From contig SADC01000199.1 of the NCBI GenBank assembly GCA_004194705.1, forward strand, positions 62,001 to 126,000: a stretch of 64,000 nt of DNA, read 5' to 3'. The position numbers and the translations under genes are program-made. Positions 32,886 through 43,786 of the stretch are shown here, in pieces. A model generated the notes under the pieces. The model was not told the DNA's origin. It saw only the letters and a list, made by a program, of their open reading frames with translations, and did no database searches. The number at the start of each line of letters is the position of its first letter. Position 1 is the stretch's first letter. The stretch comes from Ditylenchus dipsaci (taxonomy: Eukaryota > Nematoda > Chromadorea > Rhabditida > Anguinidae).

Positions 32886-34140
32886 CCGGAAATTTTATTG
32901 AATATACGGAGGGCAACCGTTGTCGGAGACGGCAATGGCCCTTTAAGGAATTTAAAGCTCATTTTACCGGCGCTCACATAGGCGCATCGAGGTCGAGCTC
33001 GTGTGTTCTCAAACTTTTTAGTGATCAGAGAGAAATTTTTGTATACTTTTAGTCATTCTTTATAAACAAAACGAAAGCTTAGATTCCAAGCTATCGTCTA
33101 CTACAGAAATTATTTCATTATCGTGACAAAAGTAAATGTGATGTCTACCGTATTACCTCTAACAAACGCCCTTCCTCTAATGAAAAATTTTTTTTTTAAA
33201 CTAACAACCTGATAACCTTTTTAAAGGATAGATTCCGGCTACAAAAGGGTTTTCAAAATAAATTCAAAGCGGTTTCTGAGCAAATCGATTTTCTATTTTG
33301 TTGTCAAAATTTAAATATTGTCTATTTGAAAAATAACTGACAATTGGCTCTACCAAAAAATACGATTGATCACGAAAAATGGAAGCTAGAAGCTTTTAAG
33401 GTTGGGAAGTGCAAAAAAGTCGCCCTCAATGACCGACGAGCTTCAAACGCTCTTATAATATCATCTCTAAAAGAGTTTAGTAGTTTTGAGCTTCTCAGAG
33501 TTCAGGCTACAAGATAGGAATGAAAGAAAAAAAGATTCCGCCATGTCTAGGCAATGGTCCATTTCTACAAATTGTGTGTTTTAAATAATTGACATTCTTT
33601 CAGTTCTGAAATAAGACTTAATAAAGATAACCACTTTTGGGCGTATGGTTATATTTTCAAGCGTAAATATGCAAATGTCTACTTGAACATCACACATTAT
33701 TGTTGCAAGGATTATGCTACTGGTTGCCCATTCATGCTCTACCCCAACATTGACCAAGACTTCTCAAAATGTAATGATATCATGTGTACTTTTGACGTAG
33801 GTGTTCTAGAGCTCGGCAAAACTTTTAGCGAACCAATGTGTCTTTGACTCATTTATGTGTGCCAATAAGTAATAAATAAAAAGTCAAACTTTTCTAAAGT
33901 TTTCTACATGTTTTACACTCATTTTTAACCAATAAAAGAGATGTAAGTCAAAAAATACAGAAATGTAGTTGTTGTAAAAAGTGTTATATTTTTCATTGGT
34001 TTTGGCCATCGAGTGTTTTAAATTTTAAGACCTGTTCAGTACAAATATTACAAAATCAGGCCTCCTAAATTGGAATACACTCAAAAAGTACGAACGTGAA
34101 TCCGGTGTCTGAATTTCAAGTTTGCAGGCCTACTTGTTTA
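32886..34140. other. No supported feature
   Basis: A partial family A end occurs near 33148 (TACCGTATTACCTCTAACAA). The remainder is AT-rich and has no motif I recognise. Confidence 0.4.
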
Positions 34141-34159
34141 AGACATTTGCTTAACACGC

Positions 34160-34405
34160 CAAAAGCTTTTTTCATGGACAAAGCTTTTTTCTGGAGCGAA
34201 AAGACTTTATTTTGGAGCAACAAGACTTTTTTTGGGTCAAAATTTAGCTGGAGCAAAAAGACTTTTACTTGGCGCAAAAAGACTTTTTTGGGTCAAATAT
34301 TTTTAGTTCAAAAAGACTTTTTTTGGGGTCAAAAAAGAATTTTTTTTGCCGCAAAAAACTTTTTTTCGAAGCAAATTGGCTTTTTTTGGTGCGAATTTTT
34401 TTAGT
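34160..34405. repeat. Tandem array of about 16-20 bp AAAAGACTTTTTTTGGGTCA units
   Basis: About ten degenerate units such as GCAAAAAGACTTTTTTGGGT follow one another. The overlapping plus-strand ORF is a translation of the array. No inverted partner array was found nearby, so it looks like one arm of a foldback element of the type seen at 4708-5565. Confidence 0.6.
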
Positions 34406-34919
34406 TGTAATTCTGCATTCCCTTTTATTTTTCTAATGCATAAAGTATGTTTTTTGAGGCAAAACTGTTTTTTGGGGGTTTACTAAGAAGCGGTTAAATT
34501 TTTTCGAGAGAAATCGATTGAGCGGATGAGAATTCCAGTCAGATGGGCTTAATCCAGGGATGGTCTTTTTAGTGCATTTTTGACCAAATTTAAACCTTTT
34601 TTAAACAAAATCTAGGTAAAAATGCTAGATTTTGAACAGGTTTTCACTTTCTGTGGCCTACCGCATAAATCAACTCTGGTATGCATATGTTTTTATGCAT
34701 CCAAAGTCAGATTGTGTGATGTCTGATTTGTGTCTCAGGTATGTGGGTGTGCGCATCTCAACCCCAAGCAACCAAGCCCCTGCGCCCCGAAGGGGATTAT
34801 AAGATTATACGATTTAACCTGATAAGATAAATGCTTGTGGTTTTTAATTTATATTTTCATGATTGACAAATTTTTGAAAACAATAAAATTTATTTATACG
34901 ATCAGTGCGATAAAACAAC

Positions 34920-35066
34920 TTTCAATGATATTCACAACTTCCGTACGCTGGCCTACCCCAAGCTTAAGGGCTAAGCCTAAACTTGTTGTTTGCAAGGGTA
35001 GTTACAGCATTTTTAAAAGGTCGGATTTTGGGGAGGGGGGGGATTGGTTATTCTATAGTAGCGCCA
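34920..35066. repeat. Family C repeat, copy with CTATAGTAGCGCC end
   Basis: Core ACTTCCGTACGCTGGCCTAC...GGGTAGTTACAGC and right terminus TATTCTATAGTAGCGCC match 48780-49015 in opposite orientation. Its edge lies 7 bp from the stop codon of the J-domain gene at 35073. Confidence 0.65.
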
Positions 35067-35072
35067 GGAAGC

Positions 35073-35641
35073 CTAATAGTATTTTTTCAGCAAATTGTAC
35101 AGCTTGAACATGGCTAAAGAAAAATTGTTGAAAATTCTAAAAAATTATTTAAAAAAAACTTACTTCTGAATGCTTGCAGAGCCTTTCCACCCTTGCATTT
35201 ATCGGGATGACTTTTAAGAGTCATGAACTTGAAAGCGTTGATGTAGTCAACTGGGGTGGTGAGGTCCAAATTTTTTCCGGGGTTTCCCAATTCAATCATT
35301 CTCCGCATTACTTCCCAATCTTGTTCTTCAAGTCTATTTATTTTCGTCTTCCTCTTTTCAAATCAACTAACCAGTCATTCATGGGTCTCAGACTCAAGAA
35401 CGCTAAAATTATTACATGTTTGTCAAGTTAATTTTTAAAACCTCCAAACAAGGTTTGAAAACTAACTAATCGTGAAGCTCCTCAAGTTTCAGCTTAACGT
35501 ATACATCCAGCTCAGCCTCCACTCTACTTCTTACTTCAGCCTCTTTGTCAAATTTTTCTTGCAGTGTTTCAGCTTGTTTTTGCCAATCAACACACTTTCG
35601 GTTACGGTCATTGATATTTTCGCGCATTAATACGAGATAGT
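35073..35641 (-). CDS. J-domain protein, C-terminal J domain (frame-broken)
   Basis: Exon 35402-35164 joins across a 50-nt GT-AG intron to a final exon 35113-35073. The end reads DYINAFKFMTLKSHPDKCKG, then GKALQAFRTMFKLYNLLKKYY and stop. The HPDK motif between an upstream helix and an 'A..F' helix is the J-domain signature for stimulating Hsp70 ATPase. An earlier exon (35641 to about 35466) encodes charged coiled-coil-like sequence (WQKQAETLQEKFDKEAEVRS); its splice to the next exon is unresolved because its frame ends at TAG 35466-35468. Exon 35402-35164 itself contains a one-base frame break at an A run (about 35340-35350): the two frames read MNDWLVDLKRGRRK and NRLEEQDWEVMRRM. A C-terminal J domain after a coiled coil is auxilin-like in layout, but the sequence does not otherwise support that. 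Confidence 0.55.
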
Positions 35642-36811
35642 CTTAAACACTTGGAAAAATATTCCAAGACCCACGTTGACAAAACCGGACCTTTCTAAAA
35701 TAAATCTCGGAAAGTCAAAAAATATTTTAACGTAAAACTTTGTTTTCGCTACACAACCTCTTGATTCTGACATCATATTCATGTTCAGCGACGCCAATGT
35801 GTACGTGAAACTACATTCGTGATTAAATACTCACTGTTAAATTTCAAATTACACTCAAGGCAATAAATATTTAAATGCGAAAAATTCCATTTGAAAAAGG
35901 CATTTCTTTTTTCGCCGCAAATTTTTTTCATGTTTTTTTTAAACTTATTTTTAAAAAAATGAGAACACTATCTGGTAGCTCTGCGATTCTTTTTTCTGAT
36001 GAATTATCCTTTACTGCAGCATCTCTAAAAACTTTTCAATGAAAAAGGGCAGGAGTACCTTATGATAAGGTTGGCCAAAAGAGGTTTCAACCAATTTTTT
36101 GTGCGTTTTAGCTGCTAAAACGTGTATAAAACAAAAATAAAACTGGGCAAAAAAACTCTCTTAATGCATTTTTGATCATTGGTCTACCTTGGAATCATGT
36201 CTAAGGTAAGTGAGTGCGCGTATCTCTAACTCTCAAGCCCCCTGCGCCCCCTTTCGGGTCGCAGGGCTTGGAGTTGAGATGCGCACACCCACATACCTTA
36301 GACACAAATCACTCGTGAAAAATGTATGCTCACCAGAGTTTTTTTATACGGTAGGCTGCAGTTATCAAAACTATGTTAAAATTATTTTTTTTATGGAATC
36401 CAGATACCGTCCAGTACCCTTAACCATAGTCACCCAAGGTAAAAAGTCAATTTTTGGTGAAATTTTTTTTTCTAAAAATGGTCGAACAGGCCCTAAAACA
36501 TGTTTCAGCAGCTGAAACGGAGCAGATGCACTGTACCCCACCCAGTGAAAAAACTCGACCTTATTGCCATGATTTCACATATACCGCTAATTAGATGTAA
36601 TTTTTTTATGGTTCACATTCATATACTCATCACAACTATTTTAGGGTGTAGACAGTGGGTTTTTGTTCTGAGCGGGGTACAATGCACTTGAGTGGGAGGG
36701 GTACAGTGCAGTTTCGCCGCTAAGACGCACAATAAGTGGTTAAAGCCTCGTTTTGGGCAACCCCATCATAAGGCACTTCAGCCTAAAAAAGTAAAAGTAT
36801 GGTCCAAATTA

Positions 36812-37890
36812 CAGGGTGGCGCAATTTTTTCGGGTACATTTGTTTTGTTCATAACTTTTTAAATTCGCGGTCATTTTTTTTCGCTGACCACTCATTCAAA
36901 GCCTTTCTTTGCCATTTGGTTTAAAAAAAAGAACGCGCCGATATGATTAAAAATCACCGAGATATGGCTGTTTTTGTGAAGGCGTTGGGTTTTGACTGTT
37001 TATCCATGTGTTTCATACACATTTTTTAATAACAATTCAGATAGACATTTTTATTGATAACAAATCATAACATGCGAAACAAAACCCCAACCAGGACTCA
37101 ATGAACGTTTGCAAATGTTTGCTCCACACTTCTGCACCAACAGCAATGCACCGGTTGAGACGCTGTTCATAGGCTTGAATTGATCGGTCAATCATCTGCT
37201 GAGGCAAATCTCGAAAGGCGTTTTGAATTCTTCTTGTCAGTTCATCCAAGTCGCTGATAGGAGATCGGTACACTTGGCTCTTGATCCAGCCCCACAGAAA
37301 GAAGTCACAGGGAGTCAAGTCCGGAGAATATGGCGGCCAAGAAAGATTCGGAGAACCACGACCCATCCACCTGTTCGGAAAAACTGCTGTCAGATAGTTG
37401 CGCACAGCTAGAGACCAATGAGGCGGGGCTCCATCCTAAACGAGAAAGCATTTCGTACACAATAATCATTAACCTTTAACCTACCTGCATAAAAATCAAC
37501 TGCCCGAAATTCGGACACTTCCGGACTCCACGAACATTTGATTCCATCGAATAACATTGACTCGCTTTGGCACTTGGGCATGACGACCCATTTCCCTTCG
37601 CACTCGTCGCCTGAACACTGCATAGCTGCTTTGTCTCTAGATCCACCACACGAAGATTCGCGCTTTCTCTTGATTGGAGTAAGGCATCTAAAAATCGAAA
37701 AAATGGTGAAACTCAACGCCTTTACAAAAACAGCCATATCTCGGTGATTTTTAATCATATTGGCGCGTTCTTTTTTTAAACAAAATGGCAAAGAAAGGGC
37801 TTTTGAATGAGTGGTCAGCGAAAAAAAATGACCGCGAATTTAAAAAGTTATGAACAAAACAAATGTACCCGAAAAAATTGCGCCACCCTG
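36812..37890 (-). mobile_element. Mariner/IS630-superfamily element with TIRs and TA duplication
   Basis: Terminal inverted repeats of nearly 90 bp start CAGGGTGGCGCAATTTTTTC and are flanked by TA (36810-36811, 37891-37892). The element is 1079 bp and carries transposase sequence on the minus strand (37037-37485 and further upstream). The same outer terminus occurs at 12239-13029. Confidence 0.9.
37037..37620 (-). pseudogene. Mariner-type transposase, C-terminal half
   Basis: Exon 37435-37037 (133 codons) joins across a 49-nt intron (37484-37436) to upstream sequence. The junction QLIFMQ|DGAPPHW restores the conserved 'QDGAPPH' block that holds the second catalytic Asp. Downstream are FPNRWMGRGSP and PYSPDLTPCDFFLWG, which hold the third catalytic position, in the form typical of insect-type Tc3/mariner relatives. 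Upstream of the junction the transposase frame stays open for about 45 codons but lacks a recognisable first Asp motif or DNA-binding domain, while another frame there is Cys-rich and open. The transposase therefore appears N-terminally truncated and non-functional. Confidence 0.75.
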
Positions 37891-38229
37891 TATTTTGTTT
37901 TGTTTAGTTCATACTTTCACTTTTTTACCGAAAATTTTTAAGAGATGCAGCAATAAAGGATAAATCATCAGAAAATAAGAATCGCAGAGTAACCAGATGG
38001 TGTTCTCATTTTTTTAAAGTTGAAAAAAATATGTAGAAAAAAGCAAAAGAAAAAATTGCGGCAAAAAGTGTATATTTGCGGCAAAAAAAGTAATGCCCTT
38101 TCTAAAAATAAATTTTCGCGTTTGTTTAAATATTTATTGTCTTGAGCGGAATTTGAAATTTGACGGTAAGCTGTTAAGTTGTTTGAGGGATCTAATTTGA
38201 CAGAGTTTATTATTGAAGGATCAACCCGG

Positions 38230-38352
38230 GTGTGTGTTAAAACGAGTGTATGTTAAATCTAGAGTCAGTTGGTCATCACTTCAATTAGACTAACCAAATT
38301 TCTCTCAGGGTATGTTAAATTTAGCTGTATGTTAAATTGAAAGTGGACTGTA
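38230..38352. repeat. Pogo-type end with TGTTAAAT tag
   Basis: GTGTATGTTAAAT-like units are repeated four times (about 38235, 38250, 38315, 38332), ending TTGAAAGTGGACTGTA. The CAGTCCAC-type terminus and TA match the pogo-type family, again with its own repeated tag. Confidence 0.45.
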
Positions 38353-39151
38353 ATTTATTTTCTCAACAAAGAAATAACACATTTGTTATGGAAGCAGTCT
38401 TGAACAAGTAAGTCAAAGCCAAAGGCATTCACTGGGATGATCTTAACCGCTGAAGACATTCTGATTGTTGGGCTTCAATAGACTTGTAACTTTGTAGTTC
38501 CACTTTAAGACTTCTAATTCCATTTGCCTTTCTTTAATTAAGATCTTAAAAAAATCTAATAAATATTAATAAACTAATTCATTCTAAAAAATCCGACTTG
38601 TAACTGCTGGTTTTCTTGTTGTGCAATACCCCCTTCAGCTATCTTCTTCAACTCATTTTGTGCAGTCATTGCACGAAGTCTCTCTGAGTCATTTATTTGT
38701 CCAACCTGAAATTTTGTTGTGTTTTTGTTTAGAGAAAATATTCATGCAATTTCGCCTAATGAATACCGATCACCATATATTCAGCTTATATATATCGTTT
38801 CCGTACGAATCAACGCATCTAGAAATTATCTTTTCCTCTTGGTCCCCTAGCTAATTTTTTTGTGTCAAATGCTCCAAAAATATTTTTTTTCTGTTAGGTC
38901 TATAAAATTTAGACTTAGGCAAGGGATAATAAAGCGTATGTAATGATCCGGCTGGATCATTTTACTGGAAAATTTGAAACGCGAGAAGAAAACGTTTAAG
39001 CTAGTCCTAACACACGCTGGCCTACCCTTGCCTAAGCTTGAAAAAGTTTTAAAAGAATGATACACTGAATCAAGAAGCACTGGCCTTTCAAATGAAACTA
39101 TTGCTAGTTATAAAAATCGGAATCTTTCGTAACACTAGAATGACCAAAGAC

Positions 39152-41002
39152 GGCGCTACCACGGTTCATAAAAAATTGATTCATTTTAAAGGGAATTCGT
39201 AAAAAAACGGGTTTCATAAAAATAGAATTCTTCGAAAACCGGATTTCGAAAAAAAATCAATTTGTTTCAAAACGGTTTGGCAAAATGAAGTTTTAAAAAA
39301 TATATAGTTTTATCAATATTTAATTCATCAATAAATAGGTTTATCCAGATTTCTCGACAAATTTATTTCACAACTGGATAAAAAAAGTATCTCAGCGACA
39401 GTGTAATCTTGAAAAAAGGAAAAATTAGCCGGTTATTGTAAATTCGGCCAAACCATCAATATATGGTCGAATTATAACCATTTTCACAGTTACTTCACCA
39501 TAAATTTTCACAGTTAAAAATTGCAAATTTCTAGCTGGAGAATATGCAACCATTAGCACGTAAACAATTTGATAAAATGACCGGCTATCTTCCGCCATAT
39601 GGCCGTGCTCTAACTCAAGTTAAAACACAGCTTTACACGAACCAACTACGAACAAACCCGCACACTTTTATTCAACGTAATCAAACAAAATCACCCGTTC
39701 AGATCACATAATAAAGACTGGGATTGTACATATTTATAAATCTGATCCACTTTGTAGCTTGCAGTGATGCTCTTTCTTTGTGCCGAAATTCGTTTGTGTT
39801 CTGCCTTTTGCTTTACTGGAGTACCTGTTTGAAGGAGATGAGATGAGCTTTTGTGGAACAGAAAGAGCCAAGCAAACCTCGTTAAAAGTCGGTATGGACA
39901 TGCCTCACTTGTGATTGCGGAATCAACTGCTTCAGGATGGCGAAAAATTTGTTGAGCGTGGACGCAAGGCACGAAAGTTTCCCCACATTTAGCATGCCTT
40001 GTGAGCAATTGACACCACCCTTTAGGAACAAGTCTGAACGTTCCGTCGATTCCCCACCAGTCAGCCTCTTCGAGATACTATACAAGAGTTTGAAAAAATT
40101 CATAAAAAACTTCATAAAATTAACCTCTAGCAAGTTAGAAGTAGAGAGTATGATAATTCGGCGCTTTCCTTTTCCAGTATCGTGCATAACAAACAATCTG
40201 CCTTTGTAGTTAAGAAGATCAGGTGGGATTTCCAGGTTTTCAGGATCACATGGCGTGTTCGGATCGTTGTTAAGAAGCTGGAGATCTTTCGAATTGAAAA
40301 TAAATTTCCAAGAGAATGAAAACATTGAAAATACCTTGCGATGGTAGTAGACCATGTCAGACACGTTCTTCTGAATCATCTTAGCTTTAACCAATCATCT
40401 TAGCTTTATCATCTTAGCCTTCTTGTTGTTTCACGCATTTCCAATGAGTGATCTGTTGCTTGTCCTTGTAACCAGCAGAGTAAACTTCTCCTAGATCAGT
40501 ACTTGTAATGTTACTAGAAATTATGATAAAAGCCTACCATCCAGAATCACCATGCGCCTTCCCTTCTTGCTCTTAATAAACTCGATGGCAAGACCCGTAA
40601 TGATCTGAGGCTCACGCTTCGGCTTTCGACCCACTTGGACGTTTCTGGTTGACTGTTGGATTTCGCTTGAGCTCATTTCCTCTTCCTCCAATGATCCTTG
40701 CTCACTCGCATCACAGCTGCTCGCTTCATCAGGGCTGCTGTATCGGTCTTCGAGATTCACCGGGAGCGCTTAATTCAATGAAAATAATAATAGAAATGTC
40801 GATCAGAAAGCAATCAAAAATACGTATTTAAACAATGATTCATGAAATCAAAATATCGTAAAGTTTCATTCTGCCAAACCGTTTTGAAACAAATTAATTT
40901 TTTTTCGAAATCCGGTTTTCGAAGAATTCTATTTTTTATGAAACCCGTTTTTTACGAATTCCCTTTAAAATGAATCAATTTTTTATGAACCGTGGTAGCG
41001 CC
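39152..41002 (-). mobile_element. MULE DNA transposon with 8-bp target duplication
   Basis: Terminal inverted repeats of about 135 bp begin GGCGCTACCACGGTTCATAA on both sides (39152 onwards, and ending 41002). The octamer CCAAAGAC flanks both ends exactly (39144-39151, 41003-41010). Long terminal repeats, an 8-9 bp duplication and a FLYWCH plus DDE-type coding region on the minus strand together identify a Mutator-like element. Confidence 0.93.
39691..40768 (-). pseudogene. MULE transposase with FLYWCH domain, truncated
   Basis: The first exon (40768-40538) is acidic and Ser-rich and ends in the start of a FLYWCH zinc finger (GLAIEFIKSKKGRRMVILDG). The second (from 40490) continues EVYSAGYKDKQQITHWKCVK. 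There the domain is broken: three imperfect copies of AAAGCTAAGATGATT (about 40380-40420) bring stops before the next expected Cys, and the frame resumes AKMIQKNVSDMVYYHRK. Further on, GRLFVMHDTGKGKRRIII leads to LLE, then a 47-nt intron (40124-40078), then YLEEADWWGIDGTFRLVPKG, the MULE 'DGTF' block with the first catalytic Asp. About 110 residues later the frame ends (stop 39691-39693), without the remaining catalytic residues. It is degenerate and probably non-autonomous. Confidence 0.85.
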
Positions 41003-41010
41003 CCAAAGAC

Positions 41011-42670
41011 AAGTGTGGTTGAAGGGTCTGCCGGAGAAAAAGTTGCTCCAAATGCCTTTGTCACAGTCTTCTTTTGTCATGAAAACAGCTTGGTTACCCT
41101 ATGTTGGTACTTTTCTGAATTTTCGGCAATAATGAATTCTCCGGCAGAGCCGGGCTTAGGCTAAAAGTCTGCTACGATTGTAAGATAAAAAAAATTAAAA
41201 ACCTGTTCTAATGTAGATCTAACACTATGGACTAAAGAGCTAAAATCTTTTAACTGACCAATAAAGTGGTCACTTTCTTCCTTCAAAGTGTTTGAAGACT
41301 CGAACAAGTCTAAAAATCAAGTAAATAAAAACAATCAAAGCTATTTATTTACCAGGATTAGCCAAACGAATTTTGTTCAGATCATCTATGAACACTTTAC
41401 CATTATCATCTTCGTTTTTTAAATCCATAATTATTTTAAATCCTTTCTAAAAGTTTAAATACGAAAATTAGAGACAGAGCGGAATTTAGTATAAATATTT
41501 TTGTTGCCATAGGCAACTAATAGGCAAAACGACAATTTCACTTTTCGAAATTGTCAAGCAACAGTTTTGTGTTCTGACTAAAAAACAAAATTGTCTAAAA
41601 AAACAAAAAAGTATATTGCGAAAAAACAAAATTGTCCATTGAAGAATTCTATTAAAAGGCAAACTGATAGTATAGTAGCATTGCCTAGAGTTGTGTTTTA
41701 TTTTCAAGTGAATTTGCTCAGCCTATCGAGCATATTTGATTTAAACATTTTGTCGAATTTAGCAAACTTTTGAATATTTAAAAAATGACATATTATTTAA
41801 AATTTGAACTTGAAAATGTTCCAGCACGAAAGGATTATGGGCCCTAGTAGAGAATCAGGGGTTTTTTCGCTTGTTTTTTTTGGGCAGGAGCAGAGTGGGG
41901 AAATTCAAATTTGGGAAAAACAAATAGGGGGAAATCCTTGGCGTTATTCTGCAAATATTTACCGAATAACGCCAAGGTTTTTCTCCCTATTTGTTTTTCC
42001 CCAGTTTGAATTTCCTCACTCTGCTCCTGCCCGTTTTTTATGACTTTGTAGGCTTAGACAAGGGTAGGCCAGCGTATTTCAGGATGGCCTCATACATATA
42101 TTAGAATTATTATTTAGTCCGTCCTAACATACGCTGGCCTACCCTCGCCTAAGCCTGATTTCTTACAGTATCACAAAAAATTACAGGGTGGACCAAGGCA
42201 AAAAAAAACCCCTTAACTCTCTTCTAGGGCAGGACAGTTGATCTATGGCCTCTGAAAGATAGATCACTTTTTAGATCTATTATTTGCTTTACTAAACTGC
42301 TTATTTCAATATTCTGACGCCATATTCGTGTTCAACATGGTTGATTTGCTCATGAAACTATTCTATAAATCGATAAGCAATCGTCAAATTTCGAACTCCT
42401 CTCGAGACAAAAATTATTCAAATATTGAATTTTACAATTTTTCGAAGTATAAATGCTTTTCGTCAGAGCACTTTTCATGCAAATTGACCCTGCTGAGTAC
42501 GAACATGGTGCCAGAATATCAAAATTGACAGTCTGCACTGCAACCAAAACAAATAATATCTCTGAAAAAATGAACTATCTTTCAGAAAGCATAACTCACT
42601 AGAAAAAGACCTTTTTATAAATCTTTTTGCATATTTAGAATCTCTATAAAATTTCAAACAGGACATTAAC
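41011..42670. other. Repeat fragments, including a perfect hairpin
   Basis: A near-perfect hairpin at 41882-42032 has arms of about 68 bp (GGGCAGGAGCAGAGTGGGGA...) around CAAATATTTAC. At 42045-42165 two inverted AGGGTAGGCCAGCGTAT / ATACGCTGGCCTACCCT modules face each other. ACAATTTTGTTTT-type repeats lie near 41520-41640. Small ORFs are unsupported. Confidence 0.5.
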
Positions 42671-42678
42671 CTGTGTAC

Positions 42679-43778
42679 TAGTGATGCGCACGATCGATAT
42701 ATCGCACCTGCGATATATCGCATATCGCATCAAAGTTGGTGGAAAAATATCGATCGCAAATATCGCATTTGGATTTTTGAAAATATCGCATATCGCATCG
42801 CAAATTTTGAAAATATCGCTTTGAGATTTTGTCATTCTGTCAAACAATTACAATCTTGTTCTACTTATTTTCGATCGCTATTTTAATTCTGTTGTGTGCC
42901 CTTCTTCACAGAATACGAACACAAACCGATTCTTTCTTTGGTCGCCATAGTCAGCTATTCGACAATGATGGAGGAAAAGGGTACTCCTTCGGAATGGTCA
43001 TCCCCTACTTTTTTCGAATTTTTTTTGTTTTTTTTCGAATTTTTTTGTAAAATTACCCGCAAATCCATGTCCTTGGGATGGCAATAGAAAGTTTGGAAAT
43101 TATTATTTTGGGTCTATTGTACATCAACACCTTTTTTTGGATATGCGGGTAATTTTACAAAAAAAATCGAAAAAAGTAGGGGATGACCATTCCGAAGGAG
43201 TACCAGGAAAAGACGAGCGCCCAACTGACGTCATGATTAAAATAAAGTCGTATATAAAGCAGAAGCGCGTCAATTCGGAGGAGAATCCTTTACTGTATTG
43301 GAAGGTATTTTTTACAAACACGGTATTTACCTGCTTTACCTAATTCTATCTTTTCTTATGACAACGAAAAGACGTATCCAATTCTCGCCAAGATAGCTCG
43401 TCTATTCCTCTCTTCTCCAGCAACGAGCCAGCGTAGCAAACAGCTATTTTCGGTTGCTCGTGACGTGTACGACTACAGACGATCAAATTTGAGTCCAGAA
43501 AATGCGGAAATGCTGTTTTTCCTGAACAAAAATCTTCCTGTGTTGAACTTCAAATATTAGTGTCTTGTTGTAAAAAGTACGATGTATGCATATCAAAAAA
43601 GCGGAAAATTTATTATTATGGTCATTTAATGTAGCCGTAGTCGTTTAGAAAAAATATCGCATATCGCAGCGATATATCGCACCTCGACTTTTAGAAATAT
43701 CGCATATCGCTATCGCATACAGGCGAGGCTGAAAATATCGCATCGCATATACCGCATAAAGCCAAATGCGCATCACTA
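42679..43778 (+). mobile_element. hAT DNA transposon with 8-bp target duplication
   Basis: Inverted termini TAGTGATGCGCA and TGCGCATCACTA are flanked by an exact 8-bp duplication CTGTGTAC (42671-42678, 43779-43786). Both subterminal regions (42690-42830, 43650-43770) are packed with ATATCGCATATCGC repeats, typical hAT transposase binding clusters. The interior holds the 3' part of a hAT transposase on the plus strand. Confidence 0.92.
43215..43560 (+). pseudogene. hAT transposase, C-terminal dimerisation region
   Basis: An exon ending at 43304 ([20 protein letters not shown] then K) joins in phase across a 67-nt intron to 43372-43560. The second exon reads [40 protein letters not shown], then [15 protein letters not shown], ending at TAG 43558-43560. 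This is the hAT C-terminal dimerisation domain ('YP.LA..A...L..PATS..S...FS.A'). The catalytic domain is missing: the space upstream holds an inverted duplication (42975-43060 against 43140-43205, ACTCCTTCGGAATGGTCATC). The transposase is therefore a remnant. Confidence 0.85.
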
Positions 43779-43786
43779 CTGTGTAC

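Larger units (their letters stand above)
35830..38165. mobile_element. Long inverted repeat (about 220-bp arms) with nested elements
   Basis: The left arm (about 35830-36060) and right arm (about 37930-38165) are inverted copies, for example GAGAACACTATCTGGTAGCT against AACCAGATGGTGTTCTC, and AATTATCCTTTACTGCAGC against GCAGCAATAAAGGATAAAT. Between them lie a family B copy (36183-36400) and a mariner-type element (36812-37890). The whole therefore looks like one foldback element that later received insertions. Confidence 0.75.

Noticed and set aside
34096..34404. Plus-strand ORF rich in Lys and Phe
   Set aside because: Translation of the AAAAGACTTTTTTT tandem array.
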